64,000 nucleotides of DNA from Natrinema limicola JCM 13563 (GTDB taxonomy: Archaea; Halobacteriota; Halobacteria; Halobacteriales; Natrialbaceae), in NCBI RefSeq assembly GCF_000337475.1, contig NZ_AOIT01000016.1, positions 160,819 to 224,818 on the forward strand. Direction: 5' to 3'. Every line of letters begins with the position of its first letter. The first letter of the stretch is position 1. Position numbers and translations under genes: made by a program. Shown here one piece after another: positions 49,902-58,139 of this stretch. The notes below the pieces were generated by a model. It did no database searches. It worked only from the letters and a program-made list of their open reading frames with translations, and was not told where the DNA came from.

Positions 49902-50038
49902 ACCTCGACCCTCGCCCTCCGGACTGATAAAGCCAAGCTTTGTGCTTCGTCCAGATCGACGTCCGCCCCGTTTTTGATTTCCGACCGGGCTCACTCCGGT
50001 CTCCAGTCCGAGCCATGTCACGGTCTGGGCAGCTATTC

Positions 50039-50106
50039 ATACGGACTGCTGTCCCGATGTGCCGGTGGGCCTGCAGTTGCACAGCACTGACTGACAGGAG
50101 TCCGTC
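50039..50106 (-). repeat. Intergenic palindrome, copy D (short)
   Basis: This copy of about 68 bp keeps both arms (ATACGGACTGCTGT at left; CTGACTGACAGGAGTCCGT at right) but has a shorter centre, with a TGTGC/GCACA stem. It lies 68 bp downstream of the pcc1 stop and upstream of prefoldin beta, inside a gene cluster that is otherwise compact in archaea. It is the only copy not touching a stop codon. Confidence 0.65.
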
Positions 50107-50173
50107 TCCGGTGGGTTGAAAGTGACGAGAAAGCCTGCAGGTCTGCCAGTATCGATCGCGAGCGAGTCGCTGT

Positions 50174-50443
50174 CTACTGATCGGGCTCGAGAACGACGAA
50201 CCCAGCGTCGGCAGTCCGTTCGGCGACATCGACCAGCGAAAACCAGGTGTTCAACGCGGCACGCAGGGCGATCACATCGTCGGCATCGATCTCGATGTAA
50301 ACGCGAGCGCCGTCCCGCTCGAGGGTCGTCCGCGAGCGGTCGTCATCGATCTCGCCGATTTCGCGGGCGACGCTTGCGGCGACGAGTTCGGCACGCGAGG
50401 GGCTTTCGTAGTCGAACTCGAGGGTCGCGTCGTGAGAAGACAC
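50174..50443 (-). CDS. pcc1: KEOPS complex subunit Pcc1
   Basis: This 89-residue protein (GTG start) has the Pcc1 pattern: a first strand DATLEFDYESPSRAELVAAS, the EIDDDRSRTTLERDGARVYI hairpin and the helix ADDVIALRAALNTWFSLVDV. Pcc1 dimers bridge the Kae1 subunits of the t6A-synthesising complex. It lies 9 nt after rpoP in the archaeal L37Ae-rpoP-pcc1 order. A second, divergent Pcc1-like gene is at 18575-18880. Confidence 0.88.
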   Translation of the reverse strand: MSSHDATLEFDYESPSRAELVAASVAREIGEIDDDRSRTTLERDGARVYIEIDADDVIALRAALNTWFSLVDVAERTADAGFVVLEPDQ

Positions 50444-50452
50444 GCTGGCGCG

Positions 50453-50587
50453 TTACTGGACGTCGACTTCCTTGACGTCGCGGCTGCGTTCTTTCAGGAG
50501 TACGCGGTGGCCGCAGTAGGGACAGCGGACGCCACCGTACTCATCGAGCTGGACGTCGCGTTTACAGCGAGAGCATTTGTAACTCAT
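50453..50587 (-). CDS. rpoP: DNA-directed RNA polymerase subunit P
   Basis: This 44-residue zinc-ribbon subunit corresponds to eukaryotic Rpb12. It reads [19 protein letters not shown] and continues with [20 protein letters not shown], giving two CxxC pairs. It lies 18 nt after the L37Ae gene and 9 nt before pcc1. It is under 60 residues but unambiguous. Confidence 0.95.
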   Translation of the reverse strand: MSYKCSRCKRDVQLDEYGGVRCPYCGHRVLLKERSRDVKEVDVQ

Positions 50588-50605
50588 ACTGGACTAAAGG
50601 GGGTG

Positions 50606-50869
50606 TTACTCGTCGTCCTCAGCGAGGGCAGCGCGGATGGAGCGCTGAACGGTGCGGCCGGCGGGCGTCTCCGGACGGTAGGCACCGCCGGTGAAGACTT
50701 CGCCGGTCTCTTCGTTCTTCCAGATGCCAGTGCCGACGCGGGTGACGTCGTCGCCGTCGACTTCGGCGTTCTGCATGTCGTCTTCGATCTCGCTGACGCG
50801 ACGTCGTGCGACGCGGCCGTAGCGGGCACCGAAGCGGCCAGCGCTACCGACCTGTCCTTTCTTGGCCAT
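50606..50869 (-). CDS. rpl37ae: 50S ribosomal protein L37Ae (eL43), without zinc-ribbon cysteines
   Basis: The 87-residue protein begins [20 protein letters not shown] and ends [20 protein letters not shown], the conserved flanks of L37Ae. In most archaeal and eukaryotic members the centre is a zinc ribbon with two CxxC pairs. Here the equivalent region ([19 protein letters not shown], then [14 protein letters not shown]) has no cysteine at all, so zinc cannot be bound in the usual way. It is the first gene of the L37Ae-rpoP-pcc1 unit. Confidence 0.9.
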   Translation of the reverse strand: MAKKGQVGSAGRFGARYGRVARRRVSEIEDDMQNAEVDGDDVTRVGTGIWKNEETGEVFTGGAYRPETPAGRTVQRSIRAALAEDDE

Positions 50870-50943
50870 AGTAGTGCTCTCTATCGCCAGCGGATTCTTA
50901 AACCTGTTGAGTCGCGTCGATTCGCGAACGCGATCGATGCCGA

Positions 50944-51150
50944 TCACGACCCACTGAGCCGCTGGGCGACCGGCCACGCTAGCAGTTCCACCAGAATGAG
51001 CACGAGTGCAGCGAGATAGCCGGCCGCCGCAAGCGGCGCGGTGAGCAGTCCCGATCCGATACCCGGTACCGCAAGCAGTGTCCGAACGGCGAGGCCGCTG
51101 ACCGCCAGCAGCGGGATCAGTGTGAGGACGGCGTCCGGTCGCTCGAGCAT
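50944..51150 (-). CDS. Small two-helix membrane protein
   Basis: This 68-residue hydrophobic protein has an N-terminal helix ([20 protein letters not shown]) and a second one ([20 protein letters not shown]) separated by a Gly-rich turn. A TATA-like TTATATC lies just upstream of the ATG. Family not recognised. It precedes the L37Ae operon on the same strand. Confidence 0.55.
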   Translation of the reverse strand: MLERPDAVLTLIPLLAVSGLAVRTLLAVPGIGSGLLTAPLAAAGYLAALVLILVELLAWPVAQRLSGS

Positions 51151-51287
51151 GACTAATTATATCTAATTACACCATCCCTCATTAAGGCAAGGAGAACCAG
51201 CAGCACCTGTCACTTCCATCGGGTAGCAACAGAGTGTCAGTGAACGTATCGTAATCCAAGCCAGCCGATCGGACTCGGGGCCGAGAA

Positions 51288-52043
51288 TTACTGAAACTCG
51301 GCTTCCGCGAGCACGTCGTTTAAATCGGCCCGGATCCGCTCGCCCATCTCTCGGTCTCGAGCGGTCGTCACGACGCGGTTTTCCTGGACGCTCGAGCCAT
51401 CCCGAAGCAACATTCGAACGTTGCCGCCATCGTCGGCGCGAGTGACCTTCGCGCGCATACCGGACTGAGAGCCCTTCCCGCCAGCATCGATGGGACCCGG
51501 AATGACCTTTTTGACGTGGGGATGGCCGGCAACGGCGTGGATTGCCTCCATCCCCGTCCGGCCGCCGATGAGTGTCGTGTGGCTGCCGCCGATCTTCTCG
51601 GCCGGCGGCGTCTCGACGACGTCGAGTGCGCGATTGCCACGGCGCTCGAGGACGGCTTCGACGGGATCGTCGTCGTCGACGCGGTAGAACGGATAGTGGA
51701 TGCGCTCGCGGACGGCCCGGATAACGTCCCGTGTGCCTCCGGCGTAGACCTCCTCGGGGCGCTTCCGGCGGATTTCGTCGCCGATCAGGCCCGCAAAATT
51801 CCGGAGTTCGATCGGCTCGTTCTCGCCGTCTTCCGGCGTCGTCGTGATCGTCGTTTCGCCAAGGATCTGCTCGTCGGGATCCGCCGGCTCATCTCCGTGT
51901 GTCTCGTCGTCGCCCGCGAGCATCGTGATGGTCGCCCGGTCGCGTGCCGCCTCGAGGACGATCGCCTCGGTGTTGGCATCCCGGCAGACCAGACAGTAGT
52001 CGCCAGGTTTCTCGAGCGGCGACGCACAGTGACGACACTCCAT
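51288..52043 (-). CDS. DUF2103 family zinc-ribbon protein
   Basis: The 251-residue archaeal protein starts with a zinc ribbon (MECRHCASPLEKPGDYCLVC). An acidic linker follows, then a conserved domain with ETPPAEKIGGSHTTLIGGRT, HPHVKKVIPGPIDAGGKGSQ and GMRAKVTRADDGGNVRMLLR. The Gly/Lys-rich conserved loop suggests nucleic-acid or nucleotide binding, but no activity is known to me. It begins 60 bp before surE ends and on the same strand. Confidence 0.75.
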   Translation of the reverse strand: MECRHCASPLEKPGDYCLVCRDANTEAIVLEAARDRATITMLAGDDETHGDEPADPDEQILGETTITTTPEDGENEPIELRNFAGLIGDEIRRKRPEEVYAGGTRDVIRAVRERIHYPFYRVDDDDPVEAVLERRGNRALDVVETPPAEKIGGSHTTLIGGRTGMEAIHAVAGHPHVKKVIPGPIDAGGKGSQSGMRAKVTRADDGGNVRMLLRDGSSVQENRVVTTARDREMGERIRADLNDVLAEAEFQ

Positions 52044-52103
52044 AGTCGTCTCTTGACACTGATCGTGTAAAACAGCCGTGTTTCCTCGCCGGCGGTCGCG
52101 GCG

Positions 52104-52940
52104 CTACAGGATGCCCTCGATGATCGTCCGAACGGCCTCGGTATCGACGACGTCGTAGGGGATACGAAGCGGCGAGATCGAGACCTGACCTTCGAGCACG
52201 GCGTGGCGGTCGGTGTCTTCGGGATCGGGAATGTCTCGATTGGACATCTGCTGCCAGAGTTTGTTCGTGAGCTGGAAGCTGCCATCCTCGACTGTCGCGT
52301 CCATCTCGTAGACCCGAGTCGGGCGCGTAATCGCATAGCCGTTCGGCTCGAGACCCGGGCGGGGAACGTTGACGTTCAGGTAGTCGACGCGGTCGAACAG
52401 GCCAGTTCCGGGTGCGCCACCGACGATCGTGGCGGTGATATCGGCGGCTCGCTCGAAATCGGTCGGCTCGAGTTCCCCGTCATAGCCGAGCGTGTCCATC
52501 GAGACAGCGATCGACGGCGTCTCGAGAAACGCCGCCTCCATCGCGGCGCTGACCGTTCCCGACCGGGAGAAGACGTAGGCACCCAGGTTTGCCCCCGAGT
52601 TACAGCCCGAGACAACGATGTCGGGTTTGGGATCCAAGGCGTTGACACCGACGATGGCACAGTCACAGGGCGTGCCATCGACCGCGTAGCCGAGTTCGTG
52701 GTCGGTGTGGGGCACTGGTGAGGTAAAGGAGTCCGCTTCCAGATCCAGCGAAAGGTCGTCGGGCGACGAGCGTGTGCGGCCATATGAGAGCGAGCGGCCG
52801 ACGGCGCTGCGGTTCCGGTCGGGCGCGACGACGGTGACCGTGCCGACCGCCTGAAGCGCGTCGTACAGCGCCCGGATTCCGGGTGCGTCGATCCCGTCGT
52901 CGTTCGTCAGGAGAATGTGGGGGTCCGAATCCAGTTCCAT
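52104..52940 (-). CDS. surE: 5'/3'-nucleotidase SurE
   Basis: This 278-residue phosphatase acts on nucleoside monophosphates. The metal site is clear: ILLTNDDGIDAPGIRALY (D14, D15), then APDRNRSAVGRSLSY and VSGCNSGANLGAYVFSRSGT with the ligand Ser/Asn. The C-terminal part ends in VSISPLRIPYDVVDTEAV. Start at 52940 gives MELDSDPHIL; a second ATG 4 codons upstream is possible. Confidence 0.93.
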   Translation of the reverse strand: MELDSDPHILLTNDDGIDAPGIRALYDALQAVGTVTVVAPDRNRSAVGRSLSYGRTRSSPDDLSLDLEADSFTSPVPHTDHELGYAVDGTPCDCAIVGVNALDPKPDIVVSGCNSGANLGAYVFSRSGTVSAAMEAAFLETPSIAVSMDTLGYDGELEPTDFERAADITATIVGGAPGTGLFDRVDYLNVNVPRPGLEPNGYAITRPTRVYEMDATVEDGSFQLTNKLWQQMSNRDIPDPEDTDRHAVLEGQVSISPLRIPYDVVDTEAVRTIIEGIL

Positions 52941-53011
52941 TGCCGTATACACGGTCTAGGGCCCGACGTACCTATCAGTTCGGTTCGTGACGGTGGGGTC
53001 CGCTACGTGGA

Positions 53012-53431
53012 TCAATCTGCCGTATCCGCGAGTTTCGTCCCGCAAGCCGGACAGTATCGCGAGCCGGCGGCGACAGCCTCACAGTCGGGGCAGGTGACCG
53101 CGTTGGTCGGGTCGGGACCGCTCTCGAGGGCCTCACCACAGGACGGGCAGTAGTCGGCGGTCGCCGGCACGGTTGCGCCACAGGACGGACAAGCGTCGCC
53201 GTCCTCCCAGAGCACGCGACGCCGCGAGTTCGAGACGTAGTTGTACGCCGCCCAGACGACGTTTCCAACGCCCAGCGAGAACCAGAACGTCAACAGCGCG
53301 ACGACAATGTGTGAGCCGACCGAGCCGAACTCCCGGTCGACCATCACGACGCGGTCGGGCGTCTCCTCCTCGATTCGCCAGCCCTGCGCGACGAGGTCGT
53401 CGATCTCTCGTTGGACGCGTTTGCTACGCAT
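53012..53431 (-). CDS. Membrane protein with two C-terminal zinc ribbons
   Basis: This 139-residue protein begins MRSKRVQREIDDLVAQGWRI. It has one or two hydrophobic segments (SHIVVALLTFWFSLGVGNVV, about 37-60) and then two zinc-ribbon knuckle pairs: ACPSCGATVPATADYCPSCG and TCPDCEAVAAGSRYCPACGT. Such double ribbons mediate protein or nucleic-acid contacts. The C-terminus should be cytoplasmic. Function unknown; common in haloarchaea. Confidence 0.7.
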   Translation of the reverse strand: MRSKRVQREIDDLVAQGWRIEEETPDRVVMVDREFGSVGSHIVVALLTFWFSLGVGNVVWAAYNYVSNSRRRVLWEDGDACPSCGATVPATADYCPSCGEALESGPDPTNAVTCPDCEAVAAGSRYCPACGTKLADTAD

Positions 53432-53500
53432 GGGCGTCCGTTGAACTCGAGCAGCCAAAAGGTTGTCAGCGACTCTGCACCCGATCAAGACCAGTCCAGT

Positions 53501-53797
53501 TCACCACGGCAGGTATCGCCGGAGACGAGCCAGCGTCGACGGCTCGTGGCGGACGCGTAGCGTGGTCCCGTCGGCCTCGCAGACTACCTCCGTCGCGGGA
53601 ATCTGTTCCCCATCCGGCAGCAGGAACGACTGCTCGCCGGCCGGCACCGTTCCGCCGCTGCTCGCACCGAACAGCGGCTTCGATCGCCCCGTCGGCTCCG
53701 GAACCGGCTCGTTGTACTCGATTTCGTAGGTGGGTTTCCCGTCTTCTGTCGTCTTCCGCCAGTCGACGATCTCGCGAGTCTCGTCCGTGCCGATCAT
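53501..53797 (-). CDS. Hypothetical haloarchaeal protein
   Basis: This 98-residue frame begins MIGTDETREIVDWRKTTEDG. It contains a beta-rich centre (PTYEIEYNEPVPEPTGRSKP, FLLPDGEQIPATEVVCEADG) and a basic C-terminal end (TLARLRRYLPW). Acidic bias and codon pattern fit real coding. No family recognised. It lies between truD and the zinc-ribbon gene on the same strand. Start could also be the GTG at 53818. Confidence 0.5.
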   Translation of the reverse strand: MIGTDETREIVDWRKTTEDGKPTYEIEYNEPVPEPTGRSKPLFGASSGGTVPAGEQSFLLPDGEQIPATEVVCEADGTTLRVRHEPSTLARLRRYLPW

Positions 53798-53873
53798 GTG
53801 CGAGCCTACTCGTACCACCGTCTAAACGCTTCGGCGACCGTCTCGAGATGCGTCGCTGCCGGGTACAACAGCG

Positions 53874-55235
53874 TTAGCCGAGGTGGACCGGATCGACTTT
53901 CAGGTACTCCCGGGAGACGACCGTCGCGTACGATCCCTTGGGAAGTGCAAACGAGAGGGTCAGCGGGTCGGTCTCGAGGGTCAGATCCGTCCGCAGGAGG
54001 ATCGCCCGCCGAGTGCCGGTCGAGTGGAACTCACCGGGGAGGTCGAAATCCGTCTTCTCGAGGCCGAGGTCGTCGAGGACGGCACGTTCGATCTCGCCCT
54101 GTTCGCCGTCGGCCAGTTCCGTCTCGGTGCCGACCAGCGGTGCGGTGACGAACGCACGGCCGCGCTCGCAGTGACGGGTCACCGAGTCGACGCGGCGCTC
54201 GTCGACGCGCTGGAGTCGGTCGGGATCGGGGAGTTCGAGGCCGTCAGGCGCGTCGGTGTCAGAAAAGCAGACCACGTCGCCGTCGACGGGGCGGTCGAAC
54301 GGCAGGTCGCGCTCGAGCCGTTCGGAGAGCATCAGGTTGAACGCGTACGACTGGGCCGCGTGGACGAACAGCCGCTGGAGGTTCGAGGGGACGCGCTCGA
54401 GGGCCGCCCTGAACTGCGCGGGACCTGGCTCGCCGTCGTGTTCTGCGAGCGCGTGAATCATCGAGCGCTCGTACCGGAGGCGGTTGGGCACCCGTTCTAA
54501 GGCTTCCTGCCAGTCACGGGTTTCCTCGATGAAGGCCCTGGCCTCCTGGGTCGATTCGGGTTCCGCGTCCGTCGGGTTCCCGAGGTAGGCCATCACTGCG
54601 CCTTCCCAGTCGCCGCGAGCGATCGCGAGACCGACCTCGTGGGTGACCGGTCGGCGACTGCCGAACCGTTGCTGGCCGAAGAAGTTGGGGACGCCGATCG
54701 AGGTCGTGTCACTCGAGTTGTCGCTTCTTTGGCCCTCGAGCCCGCCAAAGTCGTGCAGTCCGTCGGTGATCGCTGCGGCGTTGTCGGGGCGGTCGGGCTC
54801 GCTGACGACGAGTTCGAAGGCGTTGCCCGCGAGGTCGCCGAACTCGAGGTTTCGCCCCGCCCGGCCCAACACCTCGATCTCGGCCCCGTCGATCTCGGGG
54901 ATGTCCTCGGGGTCGGCTCCGTAGACCGAAAACAGCTGTGTCGTCACGGCGTACTTGTCTTTCGTCCCGGCCCAGTTGACCCGCTCGCGGGAGATCCCGA
55001 GCGCATCGGAGAGCCGCGATGCGAAGTCGTTGGTATCCCAGCCCTGCAGCGTCGCCCGGAAGACGAGATGTGGGTAGGCGTCCGTCGAGGCGCCGACCGG
55101 TTCGGTGTCGAAGCGCTCGAGTTCGCGCACCCGGAAGTGCTCGTCGTCCTCGCGAAGGTGGCCGCCGACGCCGTCGGTATCAGAGACGTAGTGTTCCATG
55201 CCGACGGCCTGCTCGGTGGGATGGGCTGGGCGCAT
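53874..55235 (-). CDS. truD: tRNA pseudouridine(13) synthase TruD
   Basis: TruD converts U13 of tRNA to pseudouridine. The 453-residue protein starts [19 protein letters not shown], has the catalytic Asp in [14 protein letters not shown] (about 80), and the family segments [20 protein letters not shown] and [18 protein letters not shown]. Length matches archaeal TruD. It is separated by 58 bp from the ABC-2 permease gene upstream on the same strand. Confidence 0.93.
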   Translation of the reverse strand: MRPAHPTEQAVGMEHYVSDTDGVGGHLREDDEHFRVRELERFDTEPVGASTDAYPHLVFRATLQGWDTNDFASRLSDALGISRERVNWAGTKDKYAVTTQLFSVYGADPEDIPEIDGAEIEVLGRAGRNLEFGDLAGNAFELVVSEPDRPDNAAAITDGLHDFGGLEGQRSDNSSDTTSIGVPNFFGQQRFGSRRPVTHEVGLAIARGDWEGAVMAYLGNPTDAEPESTQEARAFIEETRDWQEALERVPNRLRYERSMIHALAEHDGEPGPAQFRAALERVPSNLQRLFVHAAQSYAFNLMLSERLERDLPFDRPVDGDVVCFSDTDAPDGLELPDPDRLQRVDERRVDSVTRHCERGRAFVTAPLVGTETELADGEQGEIERAVLDDLGLEKTDFDLPGEFHSTGTRRAILLRTDLTLETDPLTLSFALPKGSYATVVSREYLKVDPVHLG

Positions 55236-55293
55236 GCTGGTTGCCGGGGCTTGGCGTGCGGGGCCTAAATCGGTTCGTTCTCGCGGTCGACGG

Positions 55294-56067
55294 CTAGTCC
55301 GTCCGCGGGATCGACCGCGCGCCGAGCGCGAAGGCGACGACAGCGAGTGCGGTGAGGATTCCGAGGTTCGCGAGTGCCGGATCGATGCCGGCGACCGCGG
55401 GCGTCGTCGCGTCCGTGTAGGTCGCGGCCCGCACGCCGCGTGCGAAGTAGGTCAGCGGCGAGAGGTTCACCAGCGGTTCGAACCAGCCGGGCAGTTGTGA
55501 CAGCGAGATGAACGTCTCCGAGAGGAAGAGTAGGGGAAGCCCGATCGCGTTGCTGGCGGCGACCGCACCGTCCTGGGAATCGGTGTAGCTGCCGAGCATC
55601 GCGCCGACGCCACAGAAACAGATGACGCCGATCAGGATGTACGGTACCAACAGCGGAGAGAACGCGATTTGTGCGCCGGTCAGCAAGATCACCAGCCCGA
55701 GGATGAGCAGGCTCGCCAATCCGATAATCGCGGCGTTGACCGCCGTCTGGGCGAGCAGCCACTCCCCTCGAGTCAGCGGCGTCGTCGCGAGTTTCTCGAA
55801 CCGGCTCCCCTCGCGGTGGCGTGCGACCTCGCTGCCCATCCGCGACAGCGGCGTAAAGAGGACGACGACCGCGAGATAGCCCGGAACGTAGTAGGCCGCC
55901 GGCTCCGTGAACAGTCCCTCTCCCGTCGGATCGGTGCGGATCAGTGCGCCGAAGATAACGATCAAGATCACCGGGAAGAAGAACGTGAAGAAGACCGCCG
56001 TCCGTCGACGGACAAAGGATCGCCAGCCGGCGCTCGTCTCGGCTCCGACGCGCCCCATCCGACTCAT
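55294..56067 (-). CDS. ABC-2 type transporter permease
   Basis: This 257-residue membrane protein has six hydrophobic segments. A cytoplasmic N-terminal stretch ([20 protein letters not shown]) and a long [20 protein letters not shown] segment are typical of ABC-2 exporters. It partners the ATPase at 56064-57044, overlapping it by 4 nt. Such pairs export drugs, lipids or polysaccharides, or support membrane assembly; the substrate is not clear here. Confidence 0.85.
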   Translation of the reverse strand: MSRMGRVGAETSAGWRSFVRRRTAVFFTFFFPVILIVIFGALIRTDPTGEGLFTEPAAYYVPGYLAVVVLFTPLSRMGSEVARHREGSRFEKLATTPLTRGEWLLAQTAVNAAIIGLASLLILGLVILLTGAQIAFSPLLVPYILIGVICFCGVGAMLGSYTDSQDGAVAASNAIGLPLLFLSETFISLSQLPGWFEPLVNLSPLTYFARGVRAATYTDATTPAVAGIDPALANLGILTALAVVAFALGARSIPRTD

Positions 56068-57044
56068 GCGGTCTCACCCGCCTGTGCGAGGTCTGCGGCT
56101 CCGCTCTCGCTCTCGAGGCGATCCGTTCGCTCGCGTTCGGTCGCGTCGGCCAGCGCGAGATAAACGTCCTCGAGGTCGGGTTCAGCCCACGAGAGCTCGG
56201 TGTACGCAATGTCGTGTGTCTCGAGGTAGTCGACGACGCTCCCGATCGAAGCAGGGTCGATATCGCGGACGACGACCGCGTTGTCGGGGGTTCGGCCCCG
56301 ACCGTGTTCCGGTCGGTCGACCGGATGCTCGAGGTCGGCAAAGGCGTCAGGATCCGCTTCTGTCTCGATGGTGAGCCGACTCGAGCCGCCGTGATCCCGA
56401 ACGAGGTCCGCAGGCGTGCCCTGGGCGACGAGCGAGCCGTCGGCGAGCAGGCCGACGCGGTCGGCGAGTCGCTCGGCTTCGGCCATGTCGTGGGTCGTCA
56501 ACACGACTGTCGTCCCGGCGTCGGCGAGGTCCTCGATAAGCCGCCAGACGGTGCGCCGACCGGCGGGGTCGATACCGGTCGTCGGCTCGTCGAGAAAGAG
56601 CAGATCGGGGTCGTTGACCAGCGCAGAGCCGACGCAGGCTCGGCGCTGCTGGCCGCCCGAAAGGTCCTCGTACCAGGTGTCGCCGGCGTCGACGAGGCCG
56701 ACATCCGCGAGGACGTCGTCGGGATCGCGCGCGTCGTCGTAGAGGCCGGCGTAGTACGCGAGCAGTTCGCGAGCGCTGAGCCGGCCCGGCGGTGAGAACT
56801 CCTGTGGTAACACGCCGAGCCGGTCGCGATTGACGGCTGCTGGTGATGCGCCGAGGATTCGCGCACTGCCGCTGTCGGGTTCGGTCGTCCCCGTCAGCGC
56901 GCGGACGAGCGTCGTCTTCCCGGCCCCGTTCGGCCCGATCAGTGCGAAGACCTCGCCGCGTGCAACCGACAGCGAGGCCCGTGACAGGGCGACGGTCTCG
57001 CCGTAGGTCTTCTCGAGATCCGTTGCTTCGACTACGGCTTCCAT
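56064..57044 (-). CDS. ABC-2 type transporter ATP-binding protein
   Basis: This 326-residue ATPase has Walker A (LIGPNGAGKTTLVRALTG), Q-loop (GVLPQEFSPPGRLS), signature YEDLSGGQQRRACVGSALVN, Walker B (DLLFLDEPTTGIDPAG) and the H-loop TTHDMAEAERL. A DUF4162-like C-terminal extension follows (about 225-305). The frame stays open far upstream, but the ATG at 57044 (MEAVVEATDLEKTYGE) is the natural start. It is the first gene of the exporter pair. Confidence 0.9.
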   Translation of the reverse strand: MEAVVEATDLEKTYGETVALSRASLSVARGEVFALIGPNGAGKTTLVRALTGTTEPDSGSARILGASPAAVNRDRLGVLPQEFSPPGRLSARELLAYYAGLYDDARDPDDVLADVGLVDAGDTWYEDLSGGQQRRACVGSALVNDPDLLFLDEPTTGIDPAGRRTVWRLIEDLADAGTTVVLTTHDMAEAERLADRVGLLADGSLVAQGTPADLVRDHGGSSRLTIETEADPDAFADLEHPVDRPEHGRGRTPDNAVVVRDIDPASIGSVVDYLETHDIAYTELSWAEPDLEDVYLALADATERERTDRLESESGAADLAQAGETA

Positions 57045-57185
57045 AGGGGTCGGTTCCCACGCATCGCGGGTAAGGGGTTCGATTCGGCCGGCCGCGAGGG
57101 TCGGCGCGAGCGACGCGAGCACGAACCCCGCTCTTGCCGTCGCAGGCTCAACCGTTACTGGCCGGACTGTGGTACTGCCTCGAGA

Positions 57186-58139
57186 ATGCCCCAGCTCGGA
57201 TATACCCTCTCGAGCGAAGAGTTCGGCCCGACGGAACTGGTCGATATCGCCCGTCGCGCCGAGAAGGCTGGCTTCGATTTCGTCTCGATCTCGGATCACT
57301 TCCACCCATGGGTCTCGGCACAGGGGGAGTCGCCGTTCGTCTGGTCGACACTCGGCGGGATCGCGACGGTAACCGACGAGATCGAGGTCGGCGTCGGCGT
57401 CACCTGTCCGACGACCCGCATCCATCCGGTCAACGTCGCCCACGCCGTCGCGACCGTCGACGAGATGCTCGGCGATCGCTTTACGTTCGGCGTCGGCACC
57501 GGCGAGAACCTGAACGAACACGTCACCGGCGAACGCTGGCCCGAACACGACGTCCGCCTCGCAAAACTCGACGAGGCGATAGATGTCATGCGCAACCTCT
57601 GGACCGGCGAGACGACGAGCCACCACGGCACCCACTACACTGTCGAGAACGCCCGACTCTACACCGTCCCCGACGATCAGCCGGCGGTGATCGGGAGCGC
57701 GTTCGGATCGCAGACGGCCCGGTGGGTCGCCGACAACACGGACGGGCTCTGGTGTTCCGGCCCTACATCGGGGCCAGTCGAGGCCTACGAAGACGCCGAC
57801 GGCGACGGACCGAAATACACCCAGCTACACGGCTGCTACGCTGACAGCGAGAACGAGGCGATCGACACGATCTACGAGCGGTGGCCCAACGGATCGCTCC
57901 CGGGCGAACTCGGCCAGGAGTTGTCGACGCCGGCCCACTTCGAGCAGGCAGCGCAGCTGGTCGAGCGAGAAGACATCGCCGAAAGCGGGACGACGACCGA
58001 GCCGGACCCGCAGGCCCATATCGACAGCATCGAGGCGGCGATCGATGCCGGCTACGACCACGTGTACTACCACCAGATCGGCCCGGAGCAAGCGAGGGCA
58101 CTCGAGTTCTACGAGGAGGAGGTGTTGCCGTCGTTCTAG
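57186..58139 (+). CDS. F420-dependent LLM-class oxidoreductase (TIGR03557-like)
   Basis: The 317-residue TIM-barrel enzyme shows the luciferase-like hallmark segments GFDFVSISDHFHPWVSAQGE (about 30-49), RIHPVNVAHAVATVDEMLGD, FTFGVGTGENLNEHVTGERW and the C-terminal GYDHVYYHQIGPEQ. It probably uses coenzyme F420 to reduce or oxidise an unidentified substrate. Its stop overlaps the stop of the convergent channel gene by 4 nt. Confidence 0.85.
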   Translation: MPQLGYTLSSEEFGPTELVDIARRAEKAGFDFVSISDHFHPWVSAQGESPFVWSTLGGIATVTDEIEVGVGVTCPTTRIHPVNVAHAVATVDEMLGDRFTFGVGTGENLNEHVTGERWPEHDVRLAKLDEAIDVMRNLWTGETTSHHGTHYTVENARLYTVPDDQPAVIGSAFGSQTARWVADNTDGLWCSGPTSGPVEAYEDADGDGPKYTQLHGCYADSENEAIDTIYERWPNGSLPGELGQELSTPAHFEQAAQLVEREDIAESGTTTEPDPQAHIDSIEAAIDAGYDHVYYHQIGPEQARALEFYEEEVLPSF

